From: an uncultured bacterium
GTDB taxonomy: Bacteria > Patescibacteriota > Gracilibacteria > Absconditabacterales > Absconditicoccaceae
Assembly: GCA_946611795.1 (NCBI GenBank)
Contig: CAMOEC010000031.1
Location: forward strand, 1 to 58,411
DNA: 58,411 nucleotides
Direction: 5' to 3'
Both the position numbers and the translations under genes were made by a program. Below the pieces are notes generated by a model, which ran no database searches, was not told the DNA's origin, and saw only the letters and a list, made by a program, of their open reading frames with translations. Below are positions 55,801-58,411 of the stretch, piece by piece (position 1 is the stretch's first letter; every line of letters begins with the position of its first letter).

Positions 55801-58411
55801 GGAAGTAAGTGAAGCTCAATATAAAGTTGTTCATTATAAAGAAGTTTTGAGTAATTATGTTGGTGAGAAAATAGAGGCAGATGGTAAGTGGTATAACGTT
55901 GCAGATACAGAAGAAAATCTAACAGGAATAGTTAATTCAACAAAATCTGCAGAGCCAAAGAATTACAGTTGATTTACAATAGATCCTTCTAACGCTGAGA
56001 ATGTAACAACAGGAACAGTCCTAGCAGATTGAAGCTTAGTATTAAAACTCTTCTATTCTAGGAATGCTTATACAGCTTCATTTAATACTAATTGATGAGA
56101 TACAATTGATTCAAAAGAGTTTAAGTATTATGGAGAATTGTCAAAGCCAGAAAATCCTAAGAAAACAGGATATACATTCAAAGAGTGGCAAGTAAATTGA
56201 GCTGAATTTACAGAATGGAATCAAGTGAAGAAAGCATGAGATATTACTCTAGATGCTGTATGGACTCCAAATTATTATACAGTTAAATTCAACACTGATT
56301 GAGCTTCATGAACTATAGCAGATATTGCAGCACAATACGATACTAAAATCAATTTACCAAATCCTTCAGAAGATAAGTTATCAAAGACAGGATATATCTT
56401 AACATGATGGACAAGTGTTGAAGGTTGAACAGGTGTAGAATTTACTTGATGAAAAGAAGTATCTTGACTAATAGATTCAGGTACAATTACTCTATACCCA
56501 GTATGGGAAGCAAAGAAATATACAATTACTTGGTTAAATAGTGATGGTTCTTTGTTAAAGAAAGATTCTTATGCATATGATACAATCCCAGAATTATGAT
56601 TTGTGCCAGGAGATCCAGATGATAAACGTACAGGTATCTTTAGTGGATGGAATCCAACTGTTGTTAAGGTAGAAGGAGATGCTGAATACAAAGCTGAATA
56701 TAAGTGACCACATTCTCTCGCTAAACATACAGTAAATTGGTATAATAGTAATGGAGATTTAATTAAACAAGATAAAGTAGAATATTCAACACAAGCTATC
56801 TATTCAGGAGATAAACCAACAAGTTGAGGAAATGCACAATACAATTATGTATTTACTTGATGGACATTATCTTGAAGCGATGTTCTTTTGACTGAATTCC
56901 CAGCTATAGTATCAAATACTGATTTCGTAGCAAAATATGATGAAGTTATTAATAGTTATAATGTTGTATTTGAATATACATGAGCAAATGGTTTTGTATC
57001 AGAATCAGGTACTTATTTATACGGTACAAAAACAGGAGATTTGAAAGTTCCAGAAGTAACAGGATATACAGATGATATTAATACATTTACATTTGAGAAA
57101 TGGACTCCTGAATTGACTACTGTTGAAGGAAATGTGAAATATACTGCAATATATGAACCAGCTTTAAGAGAATATAAAGTTACATGGAAAGCATGAGATA
57201 ATGAGATTATATCATGATATAATTATGCTGATCCATTAGTTGTTCCAGGAAATCCAAGTAAGACAGGATATACTTTCTCTAATTGGGAGGCTCAAGAAGG
57301 AACTCCTGCAGCGAAGAATGGTGAATTTGTTAAATGAGATTATACATATGTAGCTAAATGGAATGCTAATACATATAAGATCGAGTTAAATCCTAATGGA
57401 TGAAATGGTACTGCTGTAAATCAAGATATGACTTATGATGTAACATGAGTATTAGAAGCTAACTCATTTACAAGAGATGGCTATGAATTCTCATGATGGT
57501 CTGATACTGTAGTTTGAGAAGTTAAATATGCTGATAAGGCAGAAGTAATTAATCTTGCTACATCTTGAATAGTTAAATTATATGCTCAACGAAGTCCTAT
57601 TAATTACACAGTAACATATAATGTTAATTCAGGAACAATGCCTGAAACATATACAGGAACTTATTCTGTATTAACAGGTATTAATCCATTAGCAGAACCA
57701 ACAAGAACAGGATATGTATTTAGTGGATGGTTCGATAATGAAGAATTAAGTTGAGATAAAGTTGAATCAATTGCAGTTGGTTCAACTGGAGATAAAACAT
57801 TCTGGGCTAAATGGACTCCTGCAACAGGTACTGAATATAAGGTAGAACACCGAATTGAGAACTTAGATTGAACAGGATTAGAATTACTAAGTACAGATGA
57901 TTTAACTTGAGCTACAGATGATTTAACAAATGCAGTTGCAAGAGATTTAACATGATTCACATTAAGTGGAGATATTGAAAAAAAGACAATTGCTGCAGAT
58001 GGATCAACAGTAGTAAGAGTAGAATACTCAAGGATAGTTTATCCAGTGACTTTTGATACTGATTGATGAAGCACTATTTCAGGACAAAATGTTAAATATG
58101 AGAAGAAAGCAACTAAACCTGAAAATCCAACAAAGACTGGATACAAATTCTCAGAATGGACATTAAATTGAGAATCATTTGATTTTGAAACTCCAATTAC
58201 AGGAAAAGTAACATTAACAGGTACATGGACACCAAATAAATATACAGTAAAATTCGATAAAAATGGATGAGAAGGAACAGAATATGAACAAGAATTTGTA
58301 TATGATGAAGAAAAAGCATTGACATGAAATGCATATACGAAGAAGAAATTTAACTTCAGTGGATGGAATACAGAAGCAAATGGAAGTTGAACATGGTATG
58401 AATCATGAGCA
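46883..58411 (+). CDS. Giant secreted adhesin-like protein (>=3843 aa, 3'-truncated, TGA=Gly): signal peptide, poly-G, Asp/Ser/Glu-rich region, Cys-rich motifs, ZU5-like domain shared with 26074-33714, many MucBP/Listeria-Bacteroides repeats
   Basis: MKRIISLFSLFILLFVNIVTPVTYA; SVGGGD; CEWECSQGY; tens of (Y/F)xFxGWx...AxWxP and hYKV.hhYE.. repeats; no TAA/TAG found in frame to the window end. Confidence 0.9.
47032..47040 (+). repeat. Poly-G homopolymer (9 G) inside the coding sequence
   Basis: ttctgt-ggggggggg-tgacaat encodes SVGGGDN. Confidence 0.97.

Noticed and set aside
67-57960. Most ORFs in the supplied six-frame track (for example 611-814, 3134-3379, 21552-21737, 31640-31870, 52402-52809)
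   Set aside because: They are fragments or out-of-frame shadows of longer genes once TGA is read as Gly. Only the few UGA-free ORFs in the track stand as given.
1-58411. Prophage or transposon
   Set aside because: No integrase, transposase, capsid, terminase or terminal-repeat structure was recognised in the window.

Overview
The window reads as genomic DNA from a bacterium that uses UGA as glycine (genetic code 25, the Gracilibacteria/Absconditabacteria-SR1 code). The supplied ORF track uses the standard code, so most genes are chopped up. Treating in-frame TGA as Gly and only TAA/TAG as stops restores full-length genes: gltX, a PPTase, recJ, an HlyD-like adaptor, a ValRS-like protein, an MFS transporter, murC, murG, rarA, ppa, a U32 peptidase, an LtaS-like/GDPD fusion, a DUF4143 ATPase, an AbiE-like toxin-antitoxin pair, a decayed BrnT-like/CopG-like pair and two giant surface proteins. 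One of these is 2546 aa. The other is at least 3843 aa and runs off the right edge. There is also one tRNA-Arg(GCG). Main observations: (i) both giant surface genes carry poly-G tracts (11 G and 9 G) encoding the same SVGGGD peptide near the N-terminus, and a 1-nt slip in either direction leads to premature termination, which suggests phase variation; (ii) a stop-riddled interval of about 690 nt (39380-40068) has a strong promoter, several perfect hairpins and a terminator, and is a candidate large structured ncRNA; (iii) four single genes contain no internal UGA, use only GGN glycine codons, and one appears to end at UGA just before a terminator; (iv) several small candidate RNAs share a UCGUGAGA (GNRA) hairpin; (v) a ValRS-like protein lacks recognisable HIGH and KMSKS motifs; (vi) an LTA-synthase-like protein is fused to a GDPD domain. 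All identifications come from reading motifs by eye. No database search was run.
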